A stretch of DNA of 64,000 bases from Martinezella tropici (GCF_008370325.1 NZ_VNIP01000004.1:186001-250000), one strand, 5' to 3'. Shown: positions 8,401-16,632, numbered from the stretch's first letter. The notes: generated by a model not told the origin, from the sequence alone. A program made the numbers and translations.

Positions 8401-10507
8401 CATCGCCTTGCAGATAGGAAGCCGTCGTGGTGGCGTCGGCGCGAACGGATACCATCGCGCCCTGCGGCTGATGCTGCATCAGCCGTCCGCGATTGGCCAC
8501 GAGGCGCAGTCCGTCTTCGAAGGAAATGACGTTGGCGAGCGTAGCGGCAACAAATTCGCCAACGCTGTGACCGATCATGGCATACGGCTTGACACCGCGG
8601 CTGAGCCACAATCGGGCAAGTGCATATTCGACAAGATAAAGACAGGGTTGAGCGATGCGGGTTTCGCGCTGTTCATCGGCGATCGCCTGCGTCACGGGGC
8701 CGGTGTGGCAGATGTAGTCACGCAGGTCGAGCCCGAGAGTCATTTTCAGAAGCTCGGAGCCACGATCGATCCAGCGGGCGAATTCCGGTTCGGAGCTGTA
8801 GAGGCCGGCACCCATGCCGACATATTGTGCACCCTGACCGGGGAACATGAATGCAACCGGCGGCTGATCCACGGCGACAAGGGGCTGATAGCTATCCGTT
8901 GTCAGCTTGATGATCGCTTCCTCGACACTTCCGGCGGCAACCGCCAGCCGATGGCCGAACTCGCGCCGTCCCGTTTGCAGCGTGCAGGCGAGCTGCGCGA
9001 TCGAAAGCTTCGGATTCTCGGCGAGATGATTACTCAAATTGGTGCGCATCTGCGCAAGAGCTGGTTTATTGCGCGCCGAAAGAGGTAAGATGTAATGCCC
9101 CTCTACCTCGTTGGACTTAGTTGATGGATGGGGAGGTTCCTCCAAAACGACATGGACATTCGTACCGCCGACCCCGAAGGCGCTCACCCCGGCCCTGCGC
9201 GGCACTTGCCCCTGCGGCCAGTCGATCATTGCGGTCGGAATGTAGAAAGGACTCCCTTCGAGATTGATGCGTGGATTGGGCTGACGATAATTCGGCATCG
9301 GCGGGATTTTTGCGCTGTGAAGCGCCAGCGCCGTCTTGATGAGCCCGGTTACGCCGGCTGCGGCATCCGTATGGCCGATGGTGCCCTTGACCGATCCAAG
9401 TGCGCAGCTGGCGGCTCCCGGCGCGCCGTCCGCGAAGGCTCTCGTCAGGCCATTGAACTCGATGGGATCGCCGAGCGGCGTCGCGGTGCCGTGGCATTCG
9501 ATATAGCCGATCGTCGAGGGATCGACGCCCGCATTGGCGATCGCGGTGGCGATCGCCTCGGCTTGTCCGTCCACGCTCGGTGCCGTGAAACCGATCTTGT
9601 CACTGCCGTCATTGTTGATGCCGTAGCCGCGAATGAGCGCATAGATGTGATCGCCATCCTGAAGCGCTTCCTCGTAGCGCTTCAGGAGAACGACGCCGGC
9701 TCCGCTCGCAAAAACGGTTCCGGCGGCGTCGGCGTCGAAAGGCCGGCAAGTGCCGTCCGGCGAGGCCATGCCGCCTTCCTGATAGATGTAGCCCCTCTTT
9801 TGCGGGATGGTGACCGAGATGCCGCCCGCGAGAGCCATGTCACAGCCATAGGTAAGCAGATTCTGACACGCCTGTGAAACGGCGAGAAGCGAGGTTGAAC
9901 ATGCGGACTGCAGCGTGAAGGCCGGGCCGCGCAGATTGAACTTGTAGGCGACGCGGGTTGCGAGCGTATCGTTGAGCGCGCCGACGAGTTCGTGAAACGA
10001 GCCGATCTGGTAGTTCGATGTGAATTCTTCCGCCTTGGCGCGATCGTGCAGAACATTGTTGATCAGATAGGTCGGCATCGAGGAGCCGGCGAAGACGCCG
10101 ATCGGGCCGGCATAGCGCTGCGGATCGTATCCCCCGTCCTCCAGCGCTTCCCAGCATATTTCCAGGAAGATGCGATGCTGCGGATCGGTAATGGCAGCCT
10201 CGCGTGGAAACATGCCGAAGAATTCGGCGTCGAACATATCGGCATTATCGAGATGAGGCCTTGCCGCGACATAGTTCGGCTGCGCCCGCTCCTCGTCGGT
10301 GAACGCGTCTTCGATTTCATCCGGTGAGAAGCGGGAAAAGGCGTTCTTTCCTTCGAGCACGAGCTTCCAGAGCTCATCGACGGAGGAGGCGCCGGGGAAA
10401 CGGCCGGACATGCCTATAATGGCGATGTGCCCGGAAATCTGCCCGTTCAGATCCTCATTCTCTTCGAAATCACGCTGTTCGCCCATCTCTTGGTGATTTC
10501 GTTTCAT
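2429..10507 (-). CDS. Hybrid PKS-aminotransferase-NRPS, KS-AT-ACP-AMT-C-A-PCP (2692 aa)
   Basis: Start chosen at the ATG that overlaps the stop of the upstream A-PCP gene (ATGA), with AGGAG about 7 nt upstream. Domains: ketosynthase about 27-450 (Cys203 in ACSTSL, HGTATPLGDP, GTIGHTD); acyltransferase about 560-850 (Ser648 in GHSVGE, malonyl-type HAFHS); acyl carrier protein with Ser989 in GFDSL; Ala/Pro/Met-rich linker; class III PLP aminotransferase about 1170-1590 (Lys1447 in GKVVGGG); condensation domain with intact HHIICDG (H1761-H1762); adenylation domain (TSGSTGMPKG, YGPTETT, NGKLD); carrier protein with Ser2624 in GADSL. There is no ketoreductase, so the beta-keto group is presumably converted to a beta-amine by the aminotransferase, as in the iturin/mycosubtilin synthases, which share the KS-AT-ACP-AMT-C-A core but start with an acyl ligase. 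Residues lining the A pocket read DILQLGMIWK, close to the known glycine code. Confidence 0.93.
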   Translation of the reverse strand: MKRNHQEMGEQRDFEENEDLNGQISGHIAIIGMSGRFPGASSVDELWKLVLEGKNAFSRFSPDEIEDAFTDEERAQPNYVAARPHLDNADMFDAEFFGMFPREAAITDPQHRIFLEICWEALEDGGYDPQRYAGPIGVFAGSSMPTYLINNVLHDRAKAEEFTSNYQIGSFHELVGALNDTLATRVAYKFNLRGPAFTLQSACSTSLLAVSQACQNLLTYGCDMALAGGISVTIPQKRGYIYQEGGMASPDGTCRPFDADAAGTVFASGAGVVLLKRYEEALQDGDHIYALIRGYGINNDGSDKIGFTAPSVDGQAEAIATAIANAGVDPSTIGYIECHGTATPLGDPIEFNGLTRAFADGAPGAASCALGSVKGTIGHTDAAAGVTGLIKTALALHSAKIPPMPNYRQPNPRINLEGSPFYIPTAMIDWPQGQVPRRAGVSAFGVGGTNVHVVLEEPPHPSTKSNEVEGHYILPLSARNKPALAQMRTNLSNHLAENPKLSIAQLACTLQTGRREFGHRLAVAAGSVEEAIIKLTTDSYQPLVAVDQPPVAFMFPGQGAQYVGMGAGLYSSEPEFARWIDRGSELLKMTLGLDLRDYICHTGPVTQAIADEQRETRIAQPCLYLVEYALARLWLSRGVKPYAMIGHSVGEFVAATLANVISFEDGLRLVANRGRLMQHQPQGAMVSVRADATTTASYLQGDVEIAAINAPKLCVISGPFGDIDKVCTALEAAEIAFSRLHTSHAFHSVMMKDAALALRHETEKVTYGTATIPFISGVTGDWQTAELMTSPNYWAMHCRDAVHFADGLVTLCRDRKPLLLEVGPGRTLSVFAAQTIARDGLAAVVQSLPEHDRASAAAETLAEAHGKLWMTGCRLSWPALPSVARQRLSLPTYPFQRQRHWIDAPSSARRASSRGALANPASAPESEPLVSDVNLTEEKRAMNVAASISISSRLPQLETALLTLLSDMSGETLGPDERATTFLELGFDSLFVGQFAQRIEKDFKVKISFRELLSDIPSVADLAIYLDQQMPPEAVKAAEPVPSPAAAAPMPAMSAPSVSAPIMPAATQAAGMPAAASDLATVLQSQIQMAQTLFSQQLLMLQAMQGGAQTSSMPSAMPVAAIVQTPQPATSASPAPAPAAAADSDFGTERIKLYRPNAKSLAPEITAAKQDFITSLTKAYETKNAKSKSFTQGHRGHLADPRSASGFRADWKEMVFPIVCDHSKGAYIWDIDGNQYVDLVNGFGQTAFGHAPDFVIDAVKAQADRGFAIGPQTPLAGDVAKMIAEVTGHERVTFCNTGSEAVMAAMRLARAVTGRDRVVVFANDYHGQFDEVLVKGRNRADKPIALPVASGIPMASVSNMTVLRYGAPESLDFIRANAADIAAVIIEPIQSRHPELQPREFVLELRDIATKSEFALVFDEVVTGFRVDPGGMQAIWGIKGDMATYGKVVGGGMPIGVLVGSPRFMDALDGGYWDYGDSSVPMTAPTFFAGTFVRHPLTLAAADAVLHHIKGEGSVLYSRVAERTEALVAEIKADLARRGIADVVHGYKSWFATDFSSQDPLGALFYAQMRLNGVHIQDGYPCFLTTAHSEDDFRTIAKAFRDSLDTMQGVGIFTAKEEPSISAKQIQASVARPESVPLTEAQTEIWLAAQAGDEASCSFNESFSLTLKGTLDEAAIRKAIDTVIARHDAFHIRFDRGGEYFRFIPDFKLDLPILEDIDDQGLAILIDDDANTPFDLINGPLVRASIVKLAPEKHVLVFTAHHIICDGWSINTFVEELSTAYEAYRTGNAPEFQPALSFATYSTDLSPRPEKSQATEQFWLDQFKTVPDLPDLPLDRPRPEYRSFAGGSCTGYIDADVYKALKKKGAKSGATLFSTLLATLQVMISRLSGQDDIVIAIPSAGQSLLDGQILVGHCVNLLPLRQAVSPTEPFADHLKATQQLVFQAFEHQDYTYGTLVRKLDTKRDPRRLPLTEIQFNLERMAGGSSFGDLKPTMEPNAKAFSNFDLFFNMIEAADHIRIDVDYNADVFDRSTVERWISHFSTLAATLAKDMDHKVGELSLLSAEEKSWLVDDLNRTAAPYDHDQFVFSLFSKRAAEQPNAVAVQHDGQALSYGELETRSNQLALYLQMALPDPGQRIAILVERSLNMIVALLAVMKAGHTYVPMDPAHPEPRLLQTLDIARIGGLVCDSDDMARLAKDVPVIRLDQDAKAISSMTGLALKTLPVDTTASAYIIFTSGSTGMPKGVEVSHRSLTNFLLSMAREPGFGADDTLVAVTTISFDIAGLELYLPLISGGKVVIASRSQVQDGFALVKLIDEHDATVLQATPTLWQMLVEAGLKERRTLKMLCGGEPLPKELARSLLGIGGELWNMYGPTETTIWSSLQRITDADQPITIGHPIANTQLFILDQSENIAPIGVIGELHIGGDGLAEGYFDRLDLTEKAFVPHCFAIGRPMRLYRTGDVGRRLADGSLQLLGRRDQQVKLRGFRIELGDIEAVISKAEGVRQCAAVVAENAKGDRSLVCYIVPQTGGNDALTADIATHAKAHLPGHMVPSFWVLESELPHTANGKLDRKALQQRGVPQRGAAPTKVQPKTEMEQRLLAIWQDVLNLGDIGIDDNLYALGADSLAIFRIAARMRDDGLPLEAKHLLRHPTIAALAAFADSQAEAPSDPVQLHIPSLRDFRNGARRGLGASL
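7292..7322. repeat. Perfect 13-bp inverted repeat inside the ACP-AMT linker
   Basis: CATGCCTGCCGCT at 7292-7304 is followed by a 5-nt loop and its exact reverse complement at 7310-7322. In the mRNA this gives a 13-bp GC-rich stem in the low-complexity linker between carrier protein and aminotransferase. It may slow translation between domains or may simply be a chance product of biased Ala/Met/Pro codons. Confidence 0.6.
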
Positions 10508-12420
10508 AAGGAGCTCCTGCGGATGTGAGAGATTGCCTTCTTCTGCAGGGCCGCGCGCTGGGCCGCCGCCGCGATCCGCGTCGGGCCGGCCGTCCTGCCG
10601 TCCAGGTAAAGGGCCAGTTCCCGGATGGTCGGATGGCGCAGCAGCGCAACCACATCGATCGTTCGACCAAGCCCTTCCTCGAGACCGGCATGAATTTCCA
10701 TCAGTTGCAGCGAGGTGCCGCCAAGGTCGAAGAAGTTTCGGTCGACATCGACGCCGGCAAGGCTCAATGCATCCTGCCACAGCGTCATCAGCAGCTCTTC
10801 TGTCCCGTTCCTGGTATCCATGGGCTTCGCCTGCATTTCGACGGGCGGCGGCAAGAGTTTGGAACGGTCGACCTTGCCGGCTGCCGTGAGCGGCAGAGTA
10901 TCGACGATGACGGCGGCGCTCGGGATCATATAGGCCGGAAGTGCCATGCGCAGCGTCGCCATGACACCCTGCACGAGGTCGGCGCCTGCGCCCACGTGGC
11001 TTTCCTTGGGGCACAGATAGGCAACGATGCGTTTCAGGTTTTCGCCCTGGACGTGGCAAAGGACGATGCCGTCGGCAAGACGCGGATCGCGCCTGAGCGC
11101 GGCTTCGATCTCATCGAGTTCTATGCGCTTGCCGTTGATCTTGACTTGCCGGTCGCGCCGTCCCTTGAAGGTAACGGTGCCATCGGGCTTCATGCAGGCC
11201 ACGTCGCCGGTCAGATAGAAGCGTGTCGCGCCCTCCTTCGTGGCAATGGTCACGAATTTCTGCTCGGTCAGTTCCGGGCGCTTGAAATAGGCGATGGCCA
11301 GGCCATCGCCCGATATTGCCAGCTGGCCTTCGATCCCCGGCGGAACGACGCGCAGCTCCTCGTCCAATATGGCGATGCCTGTATGCGCGATCGCCTTGCC
11401 GATTGGCAGCTCTCCGCCTGAAAAACTGGGCAGGACCGGGAACGCGGTGGCAAAGACCGTCGTCTCGGTCGGACCATAGATATTGGTGAGCTTGCAGCCG
11501 GGATGGTGCTCGAGAAAGCGCCGGGCATGAACGACCGATCCGACATCGCCACCGAAAAGAATATGGCGAAGCTTCGGCAGGGATGCGCGGGCATGATCGG
11601 CAAAGAGGTTGAACAGCCCCGTCGTGAGGAACGAGATGCTGACATCCGTCGTTCGCATGAAGTCGGACAAGCGCGAGATGGAAAACTCACTATCGGGCAT
11701 GATTGCCAGTGTGCAACCATTGAGAAGCGCGCCCCAGATTTCGAAGGTCGACGCGTCGAAGGAAATAGTGGCGGCGTGAAGAATGACGTCGTCGCGGCGA
11801 AAATCGGCATAATTCTGGTCGAGAGCCACCCGCGCAATGCTGCGATGGCAGATCATTGTTCCCTTGGGGCGCCCGGTCGAGCCGGACGTGTACATGATGT
11901 ATGCAAGATCGGCGCCGGTGATCGTCGTTGCCGGCAGGGCAACCCGTGGCTGTCCTGCCATCTCGGCGATAATGGCATTTGCCTCGATGACCTTGGCGTT
12001 CATGCTCGGCACACTGCAAAGCTTATCGCCAAAGGCCGAATCGACGAAGATGACCTTCGGCAGGCATTCGCCGATGACGAAATCGAGATGGTCGACCGGA
12101 AGGGCGGGATCAAGCGGCAGATAGGCACCGCCGGCCTTGAGGATCGCTATCTTGCAAATGATGGCGTTGGCGCTGCGCGGCAGGAAGAGACCGATAATAT
12201 CGGCCCTGTGGACGCCGATCCTGACCAGATGCAACGCAAGCGCGTCGGATATGCGGTCGAGATCACGGTAGCTGAGCCTAGTGTCGTCAAACACGAGCGC
12301 GGTTGCCTCCGGTGTCGCCCGAGCCTGCATGCGCAGCATTTCGTGAAGGCAAAGGTTGCGATCGTAGTGCAGGCCTGCTGCGCCACCTGCTTCTGCTTGG
12401 GCCTCGCGGTCAATCATCAT
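10504..12420 (-). CDS. NRPS loading protein, adenylation-PCP (638 aa)
   Basis: Start at 12420 (ATGATG; the second ATG at 12417 is equally possible), with GGAGGG just upstream. Adenylation domain spans about 20-510 with TSGSTGRPKG, FDASTFE, YGPTETT, YLTGD, RRDRQVKINGKRIE and AGKVD; a carrier protein follows with Ser570 in GGTSL. No condensation domain is present, so it fits a starter module that loads the first amino acid onto its own PCP and passes it to the ketosynthase of the next protein; the two genes overlap by 4 bp. Aligning by eye to the GrsA pocket gives approximately DAFFLGIVFK, which resembles hydrophobic branched-chain codes, but this assignment is tentative. It is the first gene of the coupled three-gene line. 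Confidence 0.9.
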   Translation of the reverse strand: MMIDREAQAEAGGAAGLHYDRNLCLHEMLRMQARATPEATALVFDDTRLSYRDLDRISDALALHLVRIGVHRADIIGLFLPRSANAIICKIAILKAGGAYLPLDPALPVDHLDFVIGECLPKVIFVDSAFGDKLCSVPSMNAKVIEANAIIAEMAGQPRVALPATTITGADLAYIMYTSGSTGRPKGTMICHRSIARVALDQNYADFRRDDVILHAATISFDASTFEIWGALLNGCTLAIMPDSEFSISRLSDFMRTTDVSISFLTTGLFNLFADHARASLPKLRHILFGGDVGSVVHARRFLEHHPGCKLTNIYGPTETTVFATAFPVLPSFSGGELPIGKAIAHTGIAILDEELRVVPPGIEGQLAISGDGLAIAYFKRPELTEQKFVTIATKEGATRFYLTGDVACMKPDGTVTFKGRRDRQVKINGKRIELDEIEAALRRDPRLADGIVLCHVQGENLKRIVAYLCPKESHVGAGADLVQGVMATLRMALPAYMIPSAAVIVDTLPLTAAGKVDRSKLLPPPVEMQAKPMDTRNGTEELLMTLWQDALSLAGVDVDRNFFDLGGTSLQLMEIHAGLEEGLGRTIDVVALLRHPTIRELALYLDGRTAGPTRIAAAAQRAALQKKAISHIRRSSL

Positions 12421-12731
12421 CACCCTCCGGGTCATCCTGCGACTGACGACGGCACGACATGCGGTGCCCGATCGTCCACCGCAGAATTTCACGCTGGGGC
12501 AAAAGCACCAGTTGATCATTGGGATGATCGCGTTCACCACCGAAAGTCGTAAGTCCTGAGGGTGCGTAGCCAATTCGTCGGAAACATCCGATAAGGCGGC
12601 AACAACTCGGCCAAAAGCATTACGCATGGCGGCGACGGGAACGTCGGGCACCTGTCGCCATGAACCATGCACAGGATATTCCCGATCACGCCGATCGAGA
12701 TGATAATGAGTTGGGGTTGGTGATGAGGCAG
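12421..12731. other. Non-coding gap upstream of the NRPS line
   Basis: About 310 bases between the GH16 stop and the first NRPS start, both on the minus strand. I see no supported gene; the gap is long enough to hold the NRPS promoter. No clear terminator was recognised. Confidence 0.5.
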
Positions 12732-13538
12732 CTACCTGAACTGGTAGGCTCTGACATAGTCTACAAACATGAAGGATGGATCGGCCGCGGCCATCTTCGT
12801 TATGCCTTCGACGATACCAAGATCGACGAGCATGTACATCGGCTGGCGATGTTCCGGTAAAGCCTTGGTTTTCCAAACGAGCTTTCCATCGAAATACATT
12901 CGTATGAAATCGGAATCGACCTTCACGCCATAGGTGTGCAAGTCACCGGGACTTGCAGAACCGAATGCATCGATGCGGGCATAGTCGGAATCGTGGCGTC
13001 CATCCCGGTGCCAGACATGCACCGTCGAAGAATAAGCTCCCGGCTTATCACCATAATATTCGATGACGTCTATCTCGGCTGTCGATTTTGAGCGATCCTT
13101 GCCGATCAGCCAGAAGGCCGGCCAGACACCGGGGCCGTCGGGTAGACGCGCCCGCATTTCGAAATAGCCATATTGCTGAGAGAAGCCATCTCCATTTCGA
13201 TCGACGGAAGCAATCAGGCCGGAGCGCCACGCACCTTTGTCATCACGCGCGGCGGTAATACGCAGCATGCCATCCTGTATCGCAAAGGGAAAGTCGGTAC
13301 CCGGATTGGAGAAGCGGGCACCTCCGAAATCACCATTCCAAGGAGTGTGGGCAATCCATCGGGTGCCAGGCCCCCAGGCAGAGATATTCATATCATCGAA
13401 AGGATCTTCGAATGTCAGTGTCATGCCGCTGATATCGAGCGTATCTCCCGTATCGCCAGCGCGTGCAACATCGACGTCTACGATCGCAATGAGTGCGGCC
13501 GCAACGGATGCGTGAAGGAATCCGCGGCGGTTGTACAT
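12732..13538 (-). CDS. Family 16 glycoside hydrolase, secreted (endo-beta-glycanase type)
   Basis: 268 residues from the chosen ATG. The N-terminus has twin arginines followed by a hydrophobic stretch (NRRGFLHAS, then VAAALIAIV), consistent with a Tat-type signal and cleavage near ARA-G. The GH16 catalytic signature ExDxxE is seen as EIDVIE (E155 nucleophile, D157, E160 acid/base), with WPAFWL upstream, the usual jelly-roll order. Rhizobial relatives (ExoK/ExsH type) cleave beta-glucan or acidic exopolysaccharide. It lies back to back with a polysaccharide polymerase and pyruvyltransferase, which suggests trimming of that polymer. The Shine-Dalgarno is weak, and an upstream in-frame ATG at 13574 cannot be excluded. 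Confidence 0.85.
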   Translation of the reverse strand: MYNRRGFLHASVAAALIAIVDVDVARAGDTGDTLDISGMTLTFEDPFDDMNISAWGPGTRWIAHTPWNGDFGGARFSNPGTDFPFAIQDGMLRITAARDDKGAWRSGLIASVDRNGDGFSQQYGYFEMRARLPDGPGVWPAFWLIGKDRSKSTAEIDVIEYYGDKPGAYSSTVHVWHRDGRHDSDYARIDAFGSASPGDLHTYGVKVDSDFIRMYFDGKLVWKTKALPEHRQPMYMLVDLGIVEGITKMAAADPSFMFVDYVRAYQFR

Positions 13539-13733
13539 GCATCGAGAGCGACATGTTTTTAAGAAGCGATCCATGTGCATAAGCATGAACGGCACAACGT
13601 ACAGGGTATAGAGCGTATTTCGGCCAGCATGTCCCCCGAAAGGCTTAGGTTCGGCGGAAATACAGCTTCATGTCCACATGCTACCTTTTGGCAATAAAGA
13701 GGAACAACATTAGACAACACTAGGTTGCCACTT

Positions 13734-15158
13734 ATGAATGTCATGGGACTTTTAACGTTAATTGTCGGTATTGTGACGCTGATCGTACCTGTTCGACTGT
13801 CATTCATCATCATGATCCTGTCGACGGTCTTCGGTGCCGCTGCCGCCTTCAGCGTACCCGGCCTTGGCGGAGCATCGGTGCTGGTGCCAAGCCTCTTTCT
13901 ACTATTCTTCGCGGTCCGGTTGTTCGCAGCCTATGGCGAAGCGCCTTTTCTCGCTGCCCTGGCACCCTGGCGTCCGGGCTTTTTCCTCCTGCTTCTAACG
14001 GCATTTGGCATCTTCACCGCGATCTTCTTCCCGCGACTGTTTCAGGGCCTGGTGCAGACAATGACCGTGGAGCGCTCGATCGGCGCGCGTAGCCTTATCG
14101 CGCTGGTGCCGCTGCGCTTTTCTTCAAACAATATTACCCAATCGGTCTATGCCGCCGGAGGGCTCGTCTGTTTCATTGCCACCTTCGCCTTCTTTCGTGG
14201 CAACGGCATTCCAAAAATATTCATCAACGGGATTTTGATTGTGGCAGGCGTCAACCTCGGTTTCGCGCTTGCCGATATCATCACGCATTTCACGCACACG
14301 GATTTCCTGCTCGACTTCGTGAGAACGGCCAATTACGCGCTTTTGACCAACGCCGAGAAAGGTGGGCTGAAACGCATTTCCGGGACCTTTCCCGAGGCCT
14401 CGGCATTTGCCGATTTCACGCTCGTCCTCTTTGCGGTCGTCACGAGCCTGTGGCTCGGCGGCATCCGCTCCGGCGTAACCGGTCTCGTCGCGAGTTTACT
14501 TCTCGTGGCGCTGATCCTGTCGACATCGGCGACCGCACTTGTCGGGCTCGCGATCATCCTGCCTGTCCTCAGCCTGCAGTCATTCCTGGCCTCCCGGCGC
14601 GACCCGGGTGCCGGCCGGCCTGTCCTGATCGTATCCATTCTCGCCAGCATGCCGCTCGTCATCTTTTTCGTTCTGATCGTCATGCCGGATCTTGCGCATA
14701 ATCTGCAGGATTTTCTCGATGAAATGCTGTTCTCGAAGGCCGGCAGCCAGTCTGGGCGCGAGCGCTTCATGTGGAATGCCATGGCCTATGAGGCGTTCGT
14801 GGATACGATTGGATTCGGCGCGGGCCTCGGAAGTGCCCGTGCATCGAGCTTCGGCCTCGTCCTGCTGTCCAATATCGGCATCTTCGGCACGTTGCTCTTT
14901 GCGCTCTTTGTCGCCCGCGTGCTGATGGCCGATACGCGACCGGGGTATCCGTCGTCACGCGAGGCCGTCGCGATCGTGCGCGCAGCCAAGGCCGGCTTCA
15001 TCACCGTCCTTGTTTCCGCTGTTATCTCAGGCACGGTCTACGATCTCGGATTGATGTTTTATATCCTCGCGGGCACCGTTTCAGCACTCACCGCCGGGGT
15101 GCGCGAGGCCAAGGGTGAATATAGCCCACACTTGAGCACCGCTGGAGGTTTGAGATGA
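13734..15158 (+). CDS. Polysaccharide polymerase / O-antigen ligase-like membrane protein
   Basis: 474 residues, almost entirely hydrophobic, with about 11-12 predicted membrane segments and a larger polar loop about residues 325-365 containing SGRERFMWNAM, as expected for the Wzy/WaaL/ExoQ superfamily periplasmic loop. The ATG at 13734 was chosen over an upstream TTG at 13725. The stop overlaps the start of the pyruvyltransferase gene (ATGA), so the two are translated together. Likely role: polymerising exopolysaccharide repeat units at the inner membrane. The family is divergent, so the exact substrate cannot be read from sequence. Confidence 0.7.
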   Translation: MNVMGLLTLIVGIVTLIVPVRLSFIIMILSTVFGAAAAFSVPGLGGASVLVPSLFLLFFAVRLFAAYGEAPFLAALAPWRPGFFLLLLTAFGIFTAIFFPRLFQGLVQTMTVERSIGARSLIALVPLRFSSNNITQSVYAAGGLVCFIATFAFFRGNGIPKIFINGILIVAGVNLGFALADIITHFTHTDFLLDFVRTANYALLTNAEKGGLKRISGTFPEASAFADFTLVLFAVVTSLWLGGIRSGVTGLVASLLLVALILSTSATALVGLAIILPVLSLQSFLASRRDPGAGRPVLIVSILASMPLVIFFVLIVMPDLAHNLQDFLDEMLFSKAGSQSGRERFMWNAMAYEAFVDTIGFGAGLGSARASSFGLVLLSNIGIFGTLLFALFVARVLMADTRPGYPSSREAVAIVRAAKAGFITVLVSAVISGTVYDLGLMFYILAGTVSALTAGVREAKGEYSPHLSTAGGLR

Positions 15159-16375
15159 AGATTGTCGTCTTCAACGTCAAATACAGCGAGAATCTCGGCG
15201 ACGGGTTGCTGGCGGAATGCGTCGAAGGTGCCTTGATGAAAAGCGGAGACGGGATCGAGGTGGAAACGATCGATCTTGCCGGGCGCAGGGCCTATGCCGC
15301 AAGCAATGGCGGCCGTAGACGCTTGGCGCTCGGATTGCTCCGTCGGCTGCCCTTTTTTGCCCGGCGGCGGCTTGTCCGCCTGGTGCTGGAGCGCAGGCTG
15401 AACAAGCTGCGCGGCTTGTGGGACGACAAGATCGCGCTTGCGGACGCCGTCATTATCGGCGGCGGCAATTTGTTTCAGGACGATGACCTCAATTTTCCGT
15501 TGAAAATCGGCGAGGTGCTCGATTGCGTGTCTCGGCACGATCGCCCCCTGGCGGTTTATGCCGTCGGTGTCAGCAAGCAATGGTCGGAGCCCGCCTATGA
15601 CCTCTTTGCGCGCTTGAGGCGGACAAGGCTTGTTCATCTCTCCGTGCGGGACGGCTTTGCCCAGGACAATTGGCAGGAACACTTTCCCGAAGGCCCGAGC
15701 GCGAAAATCGTACGGGATCCTGGATTGTTGGTCCATGCGATGCCGATCGCGGAAAAACCCGCCTCATCCTCCAAGCGCCAGCTGACCGTTGGTCTATGTG
15801 TGACCGATCCCGTCATCCTGCACAGGCATAGCGGGGATCACGCCTCCCACATCCCATTTTCCAGCATCGGTGCCTACAGGGATCTGGTCGGTGTGCTCCT
15901 GGATGACGGCCAGCGCGTCGTCCTGTTTTGCAACGGCGCGAGGGAAGATCAGTTGTTTGCGGAGCGCATCCGGAATTCGGTCAGCAAACATCGCGTCGTT
16001 GAAGCCGGCGCGCTCGATATTGCCAGTCGCCCGCAGGTTCCGGCCGATCTCATTCAGACGCTTCAGTCGATGGATGTGATCCTGGCTCATAGGCTGCATG
16101 CCTGTATCGCGGCCTATGCCCTCAAAATCCCGCATGTGGGCCTGGGTTGGGACAGTAAGGTCGAAGGTTTCTTCAATTCCGTCGGGCGAGAGACCTATTT
16201 CATAAAAGATGCACTGTCGCCGGTCGTTCATGTCGCCCTGCTGCTGAAAGCGGCTGAAAAGGAAGGGATAGACGCACTCCGGCACCGTGTCACGATCGCG
16301 GAAGCTCGGGCGGGAATCTCGAACATGCGCCGCCATCTGGTCGGAAGCGACGAATGCGCCATGTCGGGAATATAG
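15155..16375 (+). CDS. Polysaccharide pyruvyltransferase family protein
   Basis: 406 residues. The N-terminus (MKIVVFNVKYSENLGDGLL) and the glycine-rich IIGGGNLFQDDD, AVYAVGVS, LAHRLHACIAAYALKIPHVGLGWDSKVEGF blocks fit the polysaccharide pyruvyl transferase family (ExoV/WcaK/CsaB type), which moves pyruvate from phosphoenolpyruvate onto a sugar of a polysaccharide unit. It starts inside the stop codon of the Wzy-like gene. With only a polymerase and one modifying enzyme here, the glycosyltransferases for the same polymer must be elsewhere, or this is a remnant of a larger locus. Confidence 0.8.
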   Translation: MKIVVFNVKYSENLGDGLLAECVEGALMKSGDGIEVETIDLAGRRAYAASNGGRRRLALGLLRRLPFFARRRLVRLVLERRLNKLRGLWDDKIALADAVIIGGGNLFQDDDLNFPLKIGEVLDCVSRHDRPLAVYAVGVSKQWSEPAYDLFARLRRTRLVHLSVRDGFAQDNWQEHFPEGPSAKIVRDPGLLVHAMPIAEKPASSSKRQLTVGLCVTDPVILHRHSGDHASHIPFSSIGAYRDLVGVLLDDGQRVVLFCNGAREDQLFAERIRNSVSKHRVVEAGALDIASRPQVPADLIQTLQSMDVILAHRLHACIAAYALKIPHVGLGWDSKVEGFFNSVGRETYFIKDALSPVVHVALLLKAAEKEGIDALRHRVTIAEARAGISNMRRHLVGSDECAMSGI

Positions 16376-16458
16376 CCGGCTCTCTCTCGAAAGATACTGC
16401 GTGATTGAAATATATGTAACGCGCAGACGAGTTCAGTATTATTACTGATACATTAAAG

Positions 16459-16522
16459 TTGCATTAGTGTGTAGATGGTAACGGCATACGTTAGCAGAGT
16501 GACGAATATTGATTTGCATTAG
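16459..16522. promoter_or_regulatory. Pair of TTGCATTAG boxes upstream of the Crp/Fnr gene
   Basis: TTGCATTAG occurs at 16459-16467 and again at 16514-16522, 55 bp apart start to start, in the AT-rich 257-bp gap before the Crp-type regulator. The reversed core AATGCAA also occurs twice at 53-bp spacing before the IalB-like gene (24710-24791). Regulatory function is inferred. Confidence 0.35.
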
Positions 16523-16632
16523 AGACGTCACCGTGTTTAGATGATATCTAATACTTGGAGAGAGTGAAATTTATATTTTGGGGCGGCCATTTGAGCATTC
16601 GGAATATGCTTGCCGACCGAGGGGACCACAGC

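Noticed and set aside
5582-9877. Several plus-strand frames of 200-290 codons
   Set aside because: All lie opposite clear AMT, AT and KS motifs of the minus-strand synthase.
10504-12876. Longer reading of the A-PCP protein from 12876
   Set aside because: The extra 150 residues have no domain or ribosome site; GGAGGG precedes the ATG pair at 12420/12417.
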